From: Motiliproteus coralliicola
GTDB taxonomy: Bacteria; Pseudomonadota; Gammaproteobacteria; Pseudomonadales; Balneatricaceae
NCBI RefSeq assembly: GCF_003345655.1
Contig: NZ_QQOH01000003.1
Coordinates: 434,001-498,000, forward strand
Length of the DNA: 64,000 nucleotides
Direction: 5' to 3'
Shown here piece after piece: positions 26,666 to 35,380 of the stretch. The translations under genes and the position numbers were made by a program. The number at the start of each line of letters is the position of its first letter. Within the stretch, counting starts at the first letter, position 1. The notes beneath the pieces are model-generated. The model searched no databases. It was not told the DNA's origin and saw only the letters and a list, made by a program, of their open reading frames with translations.

Positions 26666-27130
26666 ATGTTGATCCATGAGACCCTGGTACGGGAACGCTG
26701 CTTCCACGGCGTTCCCGGTAACAGCAAAAAGCGCGTTCTGGAGCGGGTCAGCGAGATGATCGCTGAACAGACCCCCGACCTGGACGCCGAGGATATCTTC
26801 AGCGGACTGATAGGCCGTGAGCGCCTGGGCAGCACCGGTATCGGTGAAGGCATCGCCATCCCCCACTGCCGACTGGAAAACTGTCGCGACAGCGTCGGCG
26901 CTCTGGTTCGACTGCAGGAAGCGGTGGATTTCGATGCGATCGACGGCCAAGCGGTCGATATGCTGTTCGTGCTGCTGGTACCCGAAGAAGCCACCGAGGC
27001 CCACCTTCAGATATTGGCAGCCCTGGCTGAAATGTTCAGCCAGGCCGATGTCCGTGAACGCCTGCGCCTAACCGAGTCTGCCGACCAGCTCTACCAGGCG
27101 GCGATCGATTACGATATGGAGCAGATTTGA
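26666..27130 (+). CDS. ptsN: PTS IIA-like nitrogen regulatory protein
   Basis: PtsN is the phosphoacceptor of the nitrogen PTS and regulates potassium uptake and other targets rather than sugar transport. The 154-residue protein has the EIIA-Fru fold and the phosphorylated His in GIGEGIAIPHCRLE. The region VDMLFVLLVPEEATEAHL is typical. Co-occurrence with the HPr gene at 28051 completes part of the phosphorelay; PtsP is not in this window. Confidence 0.94.
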   Translation: MLIHETLVRERCFHGVPGNSKKRVLERVSEMIAEQTPDLDAEDIFSGLIGRERLGSTGIGEGIAIPHCRLENCRDSVGALVRLQEAVDFDAIDGQAVDMLFVLLVPEEATEAHLQILAALAEMFSQADVRERLRLTESADQLYQAAIDYDMEQI

Positions 27131-27179
27131 TGCAGCCTGGCGTGGTTGGAACTCGCCACCATCCCAACGGGAGCAACCT

Positions 27180-28046
27180 GTGCGACTGGTGATTCTCAGC
27201 GGTCGCTCCGGATCGGGCAAATCCACCGCGCTCCAGGCCCTCGAAGACCTGGGCTTCTACTGCATCGACAATCTCCCGGTTGGACTGTTGCCGTCGCTGA
27301 CCGAGCAACTGCAACAGCAGCCGATTGAAGATAAAAGTGGCGTCGCCATCAGTATCGATGCCCGCAATACCATCCGGGGACTGGAACAGTTCCCCAGTAT
27401 GTATCAACAACAGATCAAAGACCGGATCGACTGTGACATCCTCTACCTGGATGCCACTCCGACCACTCTACTCAAACGCTTCAGCTCCACCCGCCGACGT
27501 CACCCGCTGTCCGATGGCGAGAAAGGGCTTAAGCAGGCGATTGAGCTGGAAAAACAGCTACTCGAACCGATCGCTGATCTGGCCGACCTGACCATCGATA
27601 CGACCCGTCTGAGCCTCTACGAGCTGCGCGATCAGATCAAGATACGGGTCGTCGGAAGAGCCAGTCAGGAGCTGTCGCTGCTGTTCCAGTCATTCGGTTT
27701 CAAACACGGTGTACCGATGGATGCCGACCTGGTGTTCGATGCCCGCTGCCTGCCCAATCCCTACTGGGACCCGCAGCTGCGCCAGTACACCGGCCGCGAT
27801 CAGGCGGTCTGCGACTACCTCGACAACCAACCGATGGTCGCCGAAATGCAGGCCGATATCGCCCGCTTTATCGAGCGATGGCTGCCAGAGTTTCAACACA
27901 ACAACCGGAGCTACCTGACGGTCTGTATCGGCTGCACCGGCGGACAGCACCGCTCGGTATTTCTAGCCGAGCGTCTGGCTGGCCATTTCCAACGAACCAT
28001 GCATAATGTACTGGTTCAGCATCGGGAACTTCCAACAACGGGGTAA
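27180..28046 (+). CDS. rapZ: RapZ, RNase adapter/nucleotide-binding protein
   Basis: RapZ binds the sRNA GlmZ and recruits RNase E to control glucosamine-6-phosphate synthesis in enterics. The 288-residue protein starts at GTG, with GGGAG 7 nt upstream. Walker A is GRSGSGKS (residues 8-15), and the C-terminal domain carries FDARCLPNPYWDPQLR and CIGCTGGQHRSVFLAE. The conserved linkage to ptsN and HPr supports the name. Confidence 0.95.
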   Translation: MRLVILSGRSGSGKSTALQALEDLGFYCIDNLPVGLLPSLTEQLQQQPIEDKSGVAISIDARNTIRGLEQFPSMYQQQIKDRIDCDILYLDATPTTLLKRFSSTRRRHPLSDGEKGLKQAIELEKQLLEPIADLADLTIDTTRLSLYELRDQIKIRVVGRASQELSLLFQSFGFKHGVPMDADLVFDARCLPNPYWDPQLRQYTGRDQAVCDYLDNQPMVAEMQADIARFIERWLPEFQHNNRSYLTVCIGCTGGQHRSVFLAERLAGHFQRTMHNVLVQHRELPTTG

Positions 28047-28050
28047 ATGG

Positions 28051-28320
28051 ATGATCGAAAAGCAGTTAACCATCATCAATAAGTTGGGACTGCACGCCCG
28101 AGCAACTGCAAAACTGATCGGTGTTACCAGCAACTATTCCAGTCGTATTCAATTGATTCGTGACGGCCGCGCGGTCGACGGTAAGAGCATCATGTCGGTA
28201 ATGATGCTAGCCGCTTCCCAAGGCACGGTCTTGACCGTCACCACCGAGGGTGAGGACGAGAACGAGGCCATGAACGCTATCGAAGCGCTGATCAACGACT
28301 ATTTCGGTGAAGGCGAATAA
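28051..28320 (+). CDS. ptsH: HPr family phosphocarrier (NPr-type)
   Basis: HPr relays phosphate from EI-type enzymes to EIIA proteins, here most likely PtsN. From ATG at 28051 (MIEKQLTII) the protein has 89 residues, with the phosphorylated His15 in LGLHARA and Ser46 in DGKSIMSVMMLAA. A frame open 15 codons upstream overlaps rapZ and is not used. GGGG lies 7 nt before the start. The gene context marks it as the nitrogen-branch HPr. Confidence 0.94.
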   Translation: MIEKQLTIINKLGLHARATAKLIGVTSNYSSRIQLIRDGRAVDGKSIMSVMMLAASQGTVLTVTTEGEDENEAMNAIEALINDYFGEGE

Positions 28321-28427
28321 GCCCTTCCCGTCTGTCCTATAATTCCGCCAAACCCCGAGCCCACTCCAGCAAAACTGCGGTGATCATCTAGCTGATCGTC
28401 GTGGCGATCCATGAACAAGAGGCCAGC

Positions 28428-28943
28428 ATGAGCAACAGCTTCGACGACATCGAACAGTTTGACGAAGACTTTAAGAGTAAGACCCAACTCAAGCGAGAGA
28501 TGGAAGCGCTGCAGAAACTCGGCGCCAAACTGCTCGACCAGAAGCCGGATTTCCTGGCCAAGCTGCCGTTGAGCGACAAATTGCTAGCCGCGCTGGAGGA
28601 ATCCAAACGGATCAAACAGCGCGAAGCCAAGCGTCGGCATCTACAGTTTATCGGCAAGCTGATGCGCGATGTCGATGCCGAACAGATCCAGCAAGCCCTA
28701 GACCGTCAAGAGGCGGGAACCCAGGCCTATATCCAGCACTTCCATAAGCTCGAACGCTGGCGTGACCAGTTGATCGACGATGAGGCCCAGATCACCCCCT
28801 TTATGGCGGAGTACCCCGAAGCCGACCGTCAGCACCTGCGCCAACTGATCCGTAATGCTCGCAGAGAAGCCACCCAAAACAAACCGCCGGCCAGCTCACG
28901 CAAACTGTTTAAATACATTCGCGATCTGGACGAGAACGGCTGA
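28428..28943 (+). CDS. darP: ribosome biogenesis factor YjgA/DarP
   Basis: DarP associates with the 50S subunit late in assembly. From ATG at 28428 the protein has 171 residues and is highly charged and helical. Family motifs include SKTQLKREMEALQKLG, KLPLSDKLLAALEESKRI and AKRRHLQFIGKLMRD, ending SRKLFKYIRDL. AGAGG lies 5 nt upstream; an ATG at 28401 would add nine residues but has no ribosome site. Confidence 0.93.
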   Translation: MSNSFDDIEQFDEDFKSKTQLKREMEALQKLGAKLLDQKPDFLAKLPLSDKLLAALEESKRIKQREAKRRHLQFIGKLMRDVDAEQIQQALDRQEAGTQAYIQHFHKLERWRDQLIDDEAQITPFMAEYPEADRQHLRQLIRNARREATQNKPPASSRKLFKYIRDLDENG

Positions 28944-28959
28944 GCCTGCGAGCCTTAAC

Positions 28960-29736
28960 TTGAGTGTTTCGGATGCCATCAGCAACCACCAGCAAGGACG
29001 GTTGCTGTTCAGTGGTTCCGATCTCGGGATGCCGATCCAGGTCCGCCAATGGCAGCAGTTGCGCTGGCTACATTTCGATCAGCATTCGATCGAAGCCTGT
29101 ATCGATCTTGATAGCCCTGCCAGCCTAACCATTCCTTATACAGAGGCGATGGTGCTGGCAGCAGCACTCAAACCCGACGCCCAGCAAATGCTCAACTTAG
29201 GTTGCGGAGTTGGCTCATTTGAGCGTTATTTCAATCACCAGCTCCCACAGCTATCCATCACCTCCGTTGAAGCCAGCGCCTTGATCATTGATCTGGCCAA
29301 GCGTTGGTTTTTATTGCCTGAGAACCTCCGGCTGTATAACTGTGCTGCCGAGGAATTCCTTAAGCAGGAGCGGCAGCGCTATGACTTGATCTTTTGCGAT
29401 ATCCATATTGCGGATGGCCACCCCAACTGCCTGGATACGCTGCAGTTCTATCGTCATCTGAAACAGGCGCTACAGCCCTCTGGGCTGTTGGTCATCAACG
29501 TACTGCCCCGAGATAACGATCAACTGTTGCGCTGGCTTCTGTTGATTCGCGACCCTTTTACTCACTTGATGCTACTGCCCATCGACAATAAGCAAAACTG
29601 CCTGATCTTCTGTTTTGACCAGTCCCCGCCCGATGATCTTGAAATCATTGAGCGCGCAAGTCAGTGGGATAGCCGCTACGGCAGCAACCTGCTTCACCAC
29701 TGTGATTCACTCGTGCGCTTGCCGGTACCGCCTTAG
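28960..29736 (+). CDS. spermidine synthase-like methyltransferase-fold protein
   Basis: This is a Rossmann-fold protein related to polyamine aminopropyltransferases or methyltransferases. It has LNLGCGVGSFERYF (cofactor loop), SVEASALIIDLAKRWF, a DLIFCDIHIADGHP acidic motif and QALQPSGLLVINVLP. The start is uncertain: TTG at 28960 lies 16 nt after darP, while an ATG at 28855 would overlap darP extensively without a ribosome site. The expected putrescine-binding residues cannot be confirmed by eye, so the substrate is unknown. Codon use is somewhat more AT-rich than neighbours. Confidence 0.75.
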   Translation: MSVSDAISNHQQGRLLFSGSDLGMPIQVRQWQQLRWLHFDQHSIEACIDLDSPASLTIPYTEAMVLAAALKPDAQQMLNLGCGVGSFERYFNHQLPQLSITSVEASALIIDLAKRWFLLPENLRLYNCAAEEFLKQERQRYDLIFCDIHIADGHPNCLDTLQFYRHLKQALQPSGLLVINVLPRDNDQLLRWLLLIRDPFTHLMLLPIDNKQNCLIFCFDQSPPDDLEIIERASQWDSRYGSNLLHHCDSLVRLPVPP

Positions 29737-30141
29737 TTGAACCGTTTTCCGAACCGTTTAGCCACAGCGATGAGGGGCCGTATGGATCAGTTGGTCCTCA
29801 ACGCTACCACGCCAATCGCTCAATTGACCGCCCACACCACGCTTTAGGATCACCCTATGTGCATTCATGCACAGTGAGTTTGCACAGATATGCTTTATCT
29901 TCAGATTTGAATTGGTAAAACTGGCCCCAACTTCCACGGCACCCGCAAGCTATCGCCAAGGCTCAAGCAATACCTTGGGGTTAACTGTGCTCCAGTAGCT
30001 ACCCTTGGAAGTGTCAAGGTTTGTAAAGATGGGAACCTTTTAAATCTCAATCGCTCACAAACCGAGACTCGGCACCCTTTGGGTGGCAGAACTATACTTC
30101 AAATCCGAATATCAGCCCCTTAACCAACCAGGGAAGACAAC
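29737..30141. other. intergenic region upstream of the YceI gene
   Basis: About 400 nt without a recognisable gene. It contains the perfect palindrome at 29858-29873 and a TATACT hexamer at 30093-30098 that could be the -10 box for the YceI-cytochrome b561 pair, though no good -35 was seen. Confidence 0.45.
29858..29873. promoter_or_regulatory. perfect palindrome, possible operator
   Basis: TGTGCAT (29858-29864) and ATGCACA (29867-29873) are exact inverted repeats with a 2-nt centre. It lies about 270 nt upstream of the YceI start. It has the size of a regulator-binding site, but no regulator is identified. Confidence 0.4.
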
Positions 30142-30687
30142 ATGAAAAAAATCCTGATTGCAGCCGCACTGACAGCCAGCACCGGTTTAGTCCAAGCCGC
30201 CGACTATAAACTTGACCCGACCCACAGCTTTATCAACTTCAAGACTGGCCACCTTGGTGTGAGCTGGCTCCAGGGTCGCTTTAACGATATCAGCGGTAAT
30301 TTCAGCTGGGATGCCGACAAGCCAAACGATGCGATGATCGATATCACCATCAACACCGCCAGTGTCGACAGTAATCACGCCGAGCGTGACAAGCACCTGC
30401 GCAGTGATGACTTCCTTGATGTAGAAAAATACCCGACCGCCAGCTTCAAGAGTACCGGCTTTGACGGTAAGACCCTGAGCGGTGATCTGACCCTGCATGG
30501 TGTTACCAAGCCTATCAGCTTCGAAGTCAGCAAGGTCGGCGAAGGCAAAGATCCCTGGGGCGGTTACCGTGCCGGTTTTGTTGGCACCTATGACCTCAAA
30601 CGTTCCGAGTTCGGTATCGACAAAAACCTGGGCCCAGCCGCTGAAGTGATTAAGCTGGAACTGAATGTCGAAGGTATCCGCAAGTAA
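30142..30687 (+). CDS. YceI family periplasmic protein
   Basis: YceI proteins are lipocalin-like beta-barrels that bind isoprenoid or quinone-like ligands. The 181-residue protein has a signal peptide ending LVQA/ADYKLDP, then the family motifs THSFINFKTGHLGVSW and LHGVTKPISFEV, and ends LNVEGIRK. It lies 38 nt before a cytochrome b561 gene, a common pairing, so the two probably form a small redox operon. Confidence 0.92.
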   Translation: MKKILIAAALTASTGLVQAADYKLDPTHSFINFKTGHLGVSWLQGRFNDISGNFSWDADKPNDAMIDITINTASVDSNHAERDKHLRSDDFLDVEKYPTASFKSTGFDGKTLSGDLTLHGVTKPISFEVSKVGEGKDPWGGYRAGFVGTYDLKRSEFGIDKNLGPAAEVIKLELNVEGIRK

Positions 30688-30725
30688 GCACTAGCGGTAA
30701 GTCTGTTTAATAACAAGGATCGACC

Positions 30726-31268
30726 ATGGGCTGGAAAAACAGCACAAACCAATTCGGCTGGATAACGCGACTGCTTCACTGGCTGGTCGCCGCCCACATC
30801 CTCGGTCTGATAGGGCTGGGTTGGTACATGGTCGATCTGAGTTATTACGACCCCAACTACCACGACGCGCTGGAATACCATAAAGCGTTCGGGGTAGTGG
30901 CTCTATTTCTGGGCGGCCTGAAGGTGCTCTGGTACCTGCTCAATCAGCAACCGCTACCTCCCGCCCCTCTCCCCGCCTGGCAGCATTGGGCGGCCAACAC
31001 CGTTCATTACCTATTGTTGCTGCTGATGGTGGCCATCCCCGTTTCCGGCTACCTGATCTCCACCTCTGCCGGCGATGGAATCAATCTGTTCGATCTATTC
31101 GAGCTTCCGGCCTTGCTAACCATCAGCGATGACACCCGCGATCTGGCGACACTGATTCACGAGTGGCTGGCCTACGGCAGCCTCGGCTTGGTCGGCCTGC
31201 ATGCTGCGGCCGCGTTTAAGCACCAGTTTATCGACCGTGACGGCACCCTGAAACGGATGCTTTGGTAA
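30726..31268 (+). CDS. cytochrome b561 family protein
   Basis: This is a dihaem membrane cytochrome of 180 residues with four hydrophobic helices. Potential haem ligands are the His residues in TRLLHWLVAAHILG, LEYHKAFGV, NTVHYLLLLLM and GLVGLHAAAAFKHQF. It may reduce quinone or superoxide-type substrates; the E. coli homologue oxidises superoxide. AAGGA lies about 6 nt before the ATG. It follows the YceI gene. Confidence 0.92.
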   Translation: MGWKNSTNQFGWITRLLHWLVAAHILGLIGLGWYMVDLSYYDPNYHDALEYHKAFGVVALFLGGLKVLWYLLNQQPLPPAPLPAWQHWAANTVHYLLLLLMVAIPVSGYLISTSAGDGINLFDLFELPALLTISDDTRDLATLIHEWLAYGSLGLVGLHAAAAFKHQFIDRDGTLKRMLW

Positions 31269-31564
31269 CTGACACTCGAGGCTTAGACACTCCCTCTGCC
31301 CCTGCTCAAGGGGGTATACCCCTCTCCATACCGCCTGCGCTTCATTCGGTGTAGCCAGCTTGCACCAATTCGACCACTGTCTGCAGTACAGCCCCTCTAT
31401 ATCGGCATCAAGCTATTGTTTTGTCAGTAAAATTTACAACCAAGTCCACCACTTACAACACCTAATACATAAGCAACTGATAATAAACAACTATTCCTCC
31501 AAGGCCTAAATATTGCACAGCAGCAAACCGTCTAATTGTTTGATAAATAGAAGGATCTATACAA

Positions 31565-33037
31565 ATGAGCAAGAGAGCGCCTCGATCGACACAATTGGCC
31601 CAAGTCGGCTTGATGATGACGCTGGCTGCCGGCAGTGCCCAAGCGGTCGTGTTTCAGCAGTATAACGACCTGGATCCTGCCGGTTTTCTCGGTGATGGTT
31701 CAGAACTCGCAACAGCCTTAGTTACACCGGATAGCGGGATTAGCATCGTCGGTGGCTCCTCCCAATATCAGGGTAACTTCGACAACGCCGGCGGCTTTGA
31801 TGGCGAATTTGATGGCGAATTTGTCGTAGAACCGCTACCCGTCACACCCAGCTACGGTTCCGCCTCCTTCTTTCAGGATCTCAATTTCGGCACCATTGAT
31901 GGAGTCGAATTCAGCCTACCCGACGGTATTTTGCTGACCAGTGGCAACGCTGCCCCGGCAGAAATGAACACCGAGTCCGGCTTTACCGGCCTGGCCAGTG
32001 GGATGGGAGATTCAGGCCTGGATCAGCTGCTGGCCAGCCAGGGCATCAACGAGTTCAGCGCTGATGCCACCGTGCTGTCATTCGACTTTACCGTCGATAG
32101 CGGCGTTAATGCGGTCAGCCTGGACTTTATCTTCGGTTCGGAAGAGTTCCCGGAATTTGTCGACTCCTTTCCGGAGATCGCCGCCGTCTTTGTGGACGGG
32201 GTGAATTACGCGGGCTTTGCCGATGGCGGGCTCTTGACCGTCACCAGCGATGCCGTCGGAGGCGGCAACTTTTTCGACAATAACATTCATGATGACGGTA
32301 CCCTGACTCCAAGTGACTCTCCGCTGGCGATCGAATATGACGGCGTTAGCCGACCGTTAAACCTGCTGGGGCTGCTGGACAGTACACGCGACACCCACAC
32401 CATCAAGATTGCGGTGTCAGACACCAGTGACACCGCACTGGATACTGGCATCTTTGTCGGCAACCTGCAGGGTTTGATGCTGGATGAAGGCGGAATAACC
32501 GCAGACGATCCGATTCTGCCAGATCCGGATGGTCCGACCCCAGGCTTTGACTTTGTCGTTGACGTCGGCGATACCGGCTTTGGTATCGACCCGACACTGC
32601 CGATCTTCTTCGATCCTTTTGTTGCCACCGGTTACACCTACGAGGCTAACGGTTCCAACTTTGCCACCGTGATCATCCCGAACAGCTACGGTGACGGCCA
32701 ATACAATCTCTACTACTGGGATGGAACCAGTTTTGTCTTTGCCGACGTGATCGGCGTCAACGATCAATTCGACTTCCTGTCGATCGATCCTAACGGCGTC
32801 TCGATGTTTATGATCGATGGAATCGAAATCGGTGCAGCCCTTGACCCCGACGATCCCAATGCCTTCGTCACCGGTCTGACCTTCACCAACGGCGGTACCA
32901 TCCAGGTAACCCAGACCGCCATCCAAACCTGCGACGGCAGTGCTGACTGTGCCTCAGCTCAGATTCCCGAGCCCGGTACCCTGGTGCTGCTACTGGGAGG
33001 GCTGCTGGGCATGAGCCGGATCACGCGACGTCGCTAG
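31565..33037 (+). CDS. choice-of-anchor L domain protein with PEP-CTERM sorting signal
   Basis: This is a secreted 490-residue surface or matrix protein. The signal peptide ends at SAQA/VVFQQ. The choice-of-anchor L domain is seen in GILLTSGNAAPAE, DATVLSFDFTVDSG and FIFGSEEFPEFVDSFPEIAAVFVDG. An acidic second part follows, and the C-terminus is a complete PEP-CTERM tail: PEPGTLVLLLGGLLG plus RITRRR. Such tails are cleaved by exosortase in exopolysaccharide-forming bacteria; none is in this window. Function beyond cell-surface display is unknown. Confidence 0.88.
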   Translation: MSKRAPRSTQLAQVGLMMTLAAGSAQAVVFQQYNDLDPAGFLGDGSELATALVTPDSGISIVGGSSQYQGNFDNAGGFDGEFDGEFVVEPLPVTPSYGSASFFQDLNFGTIDGVEFSLPDGILLTSGNAAPAEMNTESGFTGLASGMGDSGLDQLLASQGINEFSADATVLSFDFTVDSGVNAVSLDFIFGSEEFPEFVDSFPEIAAVFVDGVNYAGFADGGLLTVTSDAVGGGNFFDNNIHDDGTLTPSDSPLAIEYDGVSRPLNLLGLLDSTRDTHTIKIAVSDTSDTALDTGIFVGNLQGLMLDEGGITADDPILPDPDGPTPGFDFVVDVGDTGFGIDPTLPIFFDPFVATGYTYEANGSNFATVIIPNSYGDGQYNLYYWDGTSFVFADVIGVNDQFDFLSIDPNGVSMFMIDGIEIGAALDPDDPNAFVTGLTFTNGGTIQVTQTAIQTCDGSADCASAQIPEPGTLVLLLGGLLGMSRITRRR

Positions 33038-33060
33038 CGATAGCAGCCTTCGCACCCTGA

Positions 33061-33091
33061 ACACCTTGGGGACAGCCCGTCTCCAAGGTGT
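33061..33091 (+). terminator. 13-bp hairpin after the PEP-CTERM gene
   Basis: ACACCTTGGGGAC (33061-33073) pairs with GTCTCCAAGGTGT (33079-33091) with one G-T wobble and a 5-nt loop. It starts 24 nt past the stop at 33037. It lacks a clear T-run, so termination may be partial. Confidence 0.6.
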
Positions 33092-33169
33092 ACTTATGAT
33101 CGGCTTTAGCTACCATGGACGGACGATTTCCAATGATGGAGACGCCACCGATAAGAAAGGAATCCAGAC

Positions 33170-33778
33170 TTGAACCTTAGAAACAGAGCCTCAACCCTGC
33201 TGTTGCTGCTTGGCTTTTTTAGCTCAACCCTCGCGACTGCCGCCGACTCCCAAGGGCGCTTTGCGGTCAGAAATGCCGGGATGGTCAGCTGCGAGAAGTT
33301 TATCGAGGAAAAGAGCAAAAACTCCCCAACCTTCAACCTCTACATGGGCTGGATCGACGGTTACCTGTCGGCCGCCAACCAGTTCACAGACGAGACCTTC
33401 GACCTGGTGCCTTGGGGCAACACCCCCTTCCTGGCTGCCCTGCTGGAGAATCACTGCAACAAGAATCTGAATCAGCGATTTTATATCGCCGTCAATATGC
33501 TGGCCGGAACGCTGCTGGAACAGCGCCTGACCGAGCACTCCGACCTTGTCGTTGCGGCTAATGAGAATCAGAAGACCTATATCTACAAACAGGTGCTGAA
33601 ACAGGTCCAACAACAGCTCAAGCAGAGCCAACTGTACAGGGGATCGATTGATGGGATATTCGGCAACACCACCGTTGCCGCGCTGGAGGATTATCAGCGA
33701 GCCCAAGGAATCAAGGTAACCGGCCTTCCCGATCAGGTCACGCTGTACAAACTGCTCCGATCCCGCTCAGCAAAATAA
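33170..33778 (+). CDS. secreted protein with Rap1a-like and peptidoglycan-binding domains
   Basis: This 202-residue protein starts at TTG with AAAGGA 8 nt upstream. A signal peptide (STLLLLLGFFSSTLATA) precedes a Rap1a/Tai-like region with two Cys (VSCEKFIEE and LENHCNKN) and a YMGWIDGYLSAANQ motif. The C-terminal half is a PG_binding_1 domain (YRGSIDGIFGNTTVAALEDY). Rap1a-like domains occur in immunity proteins and in other small periplasmic proteins; the pairing suggests a cell-wall-associated role, but no effector gene is adjacent. Confidence 0.75.
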   Translation: MNLRNRASTLLLLLGFFSSTLATAADSQGRFAVRNAGMVSCEKFIEEKSKNSPTFNLYMGWIDGYLSAANQFTDETFDLVPWGNTPFLAALLENHCNKNLNQRFYIAVNMLAGTLLEQRLTEHSDLVVAANENQKTYIYKQVLKQVQQQLKQSQLYRGSIDGIFGNTTVAALEDYQRAQGIKVTGLPDQVTLYKLLRSRSAK

Positions 33779-33815
33779 GCCGAGTCAGCGACACTGGCCC
33801 GGCGCACCCGACCGA

Positions 33816-34685
33816 TCAGCCACGCTCGTCTCGAAACAGTTCCGGACGCTGGTGGCTGATCACCGGCATCTGTTGGCGTAACTGTCGCTGGCGCTCTAAA
33901 TCCAGCTCGGCCAGTACCATGCCCTCACCTTTTTCCAGGCAGTCGAGCCGCGTTCCCCAAGGATCGATGATCATCGAGTGACCATAGGTTTCGCGTTTGG
34001 CGTTATGCACACCGCCCTGGTTGGAGGCGATCACGAAACACTGGTTTTCGATCGCCCGGGCACGCAACAGCACCTCCCAGTGGGCCTCACCGGTCACCTG
34101 GGTAAAGGCTGCCGGCACACTGACTAGGTCGGCGCCCGCGGCGCGTAACGCCTGGTAGAGTTCGGGAAAGCGCAGATCGTAGCAGATCGTCAGCCCCAGG
34201 CGGCCAACCGGGGTATCCACCAGCACCAGCTTATCACCGGGTTCAATCTCATCGGACTCGCGGTAACTGCCCTGGTTATCGCTGACATCCACATCGAACA
34301 GATGCAGTTTGTCATATCGAGCTCGCTCCTGGCCCTGGTCATCGACCACCAGGCAGGCGGCTCGGACCCGGTCACCGGATCGGTTCAAGATCGGCAACGA
34401 ACCGGCCACCAACCAGATGCCGTGCTGCTTGGCCTGCTGGCTTAAGAACTGCCGAATCGGCCCCTCTGGGCTGAGTTCCTCTGCACCGCGCTCGATCAGC
34501 ATCGAGGTGTTGAATACGGCAAAGTTCTCCGGCAGTAACACCAGCTCGGCCCCCTGGGCCGCGGCTTCGGCGATCCAGTGGGCCGCCCGCTCCAGGTTGT
34601 GGCGCCAGTCGGCACCGCTGATCAGTTGAACCGCGGCAACCGTCGCCGGCCGTTGGCGACGCTCAGGGGTTTGAGTATCAAGCAC
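33816..34685 (-). CDS. carbon-nitrogen hydrolase (Nit-type, probable deaminated glutathione amidase)
   Basis: This nitrilase-superfamily amidase has 289 residues. The catalytic triad is visible: Glu in LVLLPENFAVF, Lys in YDKLHLFDVDV and Cys in LTICYDLRFPELYQ. The pattern fits Nit1/Nit2 proteins that hydrolyse deaminated glutathione, a metabolite-repair role. It overlaps the metallo-beta-lactamase gene by 8 nt and ends the leftward mreB-to-nit run. Confidence 0.9.
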   Translation of the reverse strand: MLDTQTPERRQRPATVAAVQLISGADWRHNLERAAHWIAEAAAQGAELVLLPENFAVFNTSMLIERGAEELSPEGPIRQFLSQQAKQHGIWLVAGSLPILNRSGDRVRAACLVVDDQGQERARYDKLHLFDVDVSDNQGSYRESDEIEPGDKLVLVDTPVGRLGLTICYDLRFPELYQALRAAGADLVSVPAAFTQVTGEAHWEVLLRARAIENQCFVIASNQGGVHNAKRETYGHSMIIDPWGTRLDCLEKGEGMVLAELDLERQRQLRQQMPVISHQRPELFRDERG

Positions 34686-35331
34686 GGATCACCATATTCT
34701 GTTCACGCTCCTCACCGATGGTCGTGTCCGGCCCATGGCCTGTGACTACCACCGCCTGCTCATCCAGGGTGTAGAGCCGCTCTTTAATCGATTTTTCGAT
34801 CTGGCCGTAATCCCCGCCCCATAGGTCGGTACGACCGATCGAGCGACGGAACAACGTATCACCGGCGATCAGCAACTTGGCCTCTTCGAACCAGAAACTG
34901 GTCGAGCCCGGCGTGTGACCGGGCGTATGGATCGCAACGCCACCACAACACCCCAGGTCCTGGTCATCCTTAATGACCTCGTCCGGATCCGGCTGCGGAA
35001 CGTAGGGTACCCCGAACATCTGGCACTGCTGCTCGATCATGTCCCACAAGAAATTATCCTGATCATGGAGATAGATCGGGGCCCCGGTCTTCTCTTTCAG
35101 CGCTCCGGCTGCCAGCACGTGATCCAGATGCGCATGGGTATGAAAGATCGCCACCAGCTGCAAGCCATTGGCGTTCAATTCATTGAGAATCTTGTCGGCA
35201 TCACCGCCGGGATCGACCACGATGGCTCGACCGCTCTCAGTATCCCCGATCAGGGTACAGTTGCACTGCAACGGCCCCACCGGGAAGGTACGGCGAAACA
35301 GCTTGGTGGACTTATCCGGTTCGGTCGACAC
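34678..35331 (-). CDS. metallo-beta-lactamase fold hydrolase (glyoxalase II-like)
   Basis: This 217-residue hydrolase has the zinc motif HTHAHLDH, a second His in TPGHTPGSTSFW, and Asp/Arg in GDTLFRRSIGRTDLW, the YcbL-type glyoxalase II pattern that lacks the long C-terminal substrate domain. It probably acts on thioester or related substrates in the cytoplasm. Its end overlaps the Nit gene, suggesting joint glutathione-linked metabolite repair; the substrate is inferred. Confidence 0.88.
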   Translation of the reverse strand: MSTEPDKSTKLFRRTFPVGPLQCNCTLIGDTESGRAIVVDPGGDADKILNELNANGLQLVAIFHTHAHLDHVLAAGALKEKTGAPIYLHDQDNFLWDMIEQQCQMFGVPYVPQPDPDEVIKDDQDLGCCGGVAIHTPGHTPGSTSFWFEEAKLLIAGDTLFRRSIGRTDLWGGDYGQIEKSIKERLYTLDEQAVVVTGHGPDTTIGEEREQNMVIRA

Positions 35332-35380
35332 GGCCTACTCCTCATTCTCATCGTTACACTAGTGCGGCAATCAGCGGGAA

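Noticed and set aside
31269-31564. Possible sigma-54 promoter upstream of the PEP-CTERM gene
   Set aside because: No GG-N10-GC pair of the right spacing was found. Only a GGGGTATACCCC palindrome at 31311-31322 stands out.
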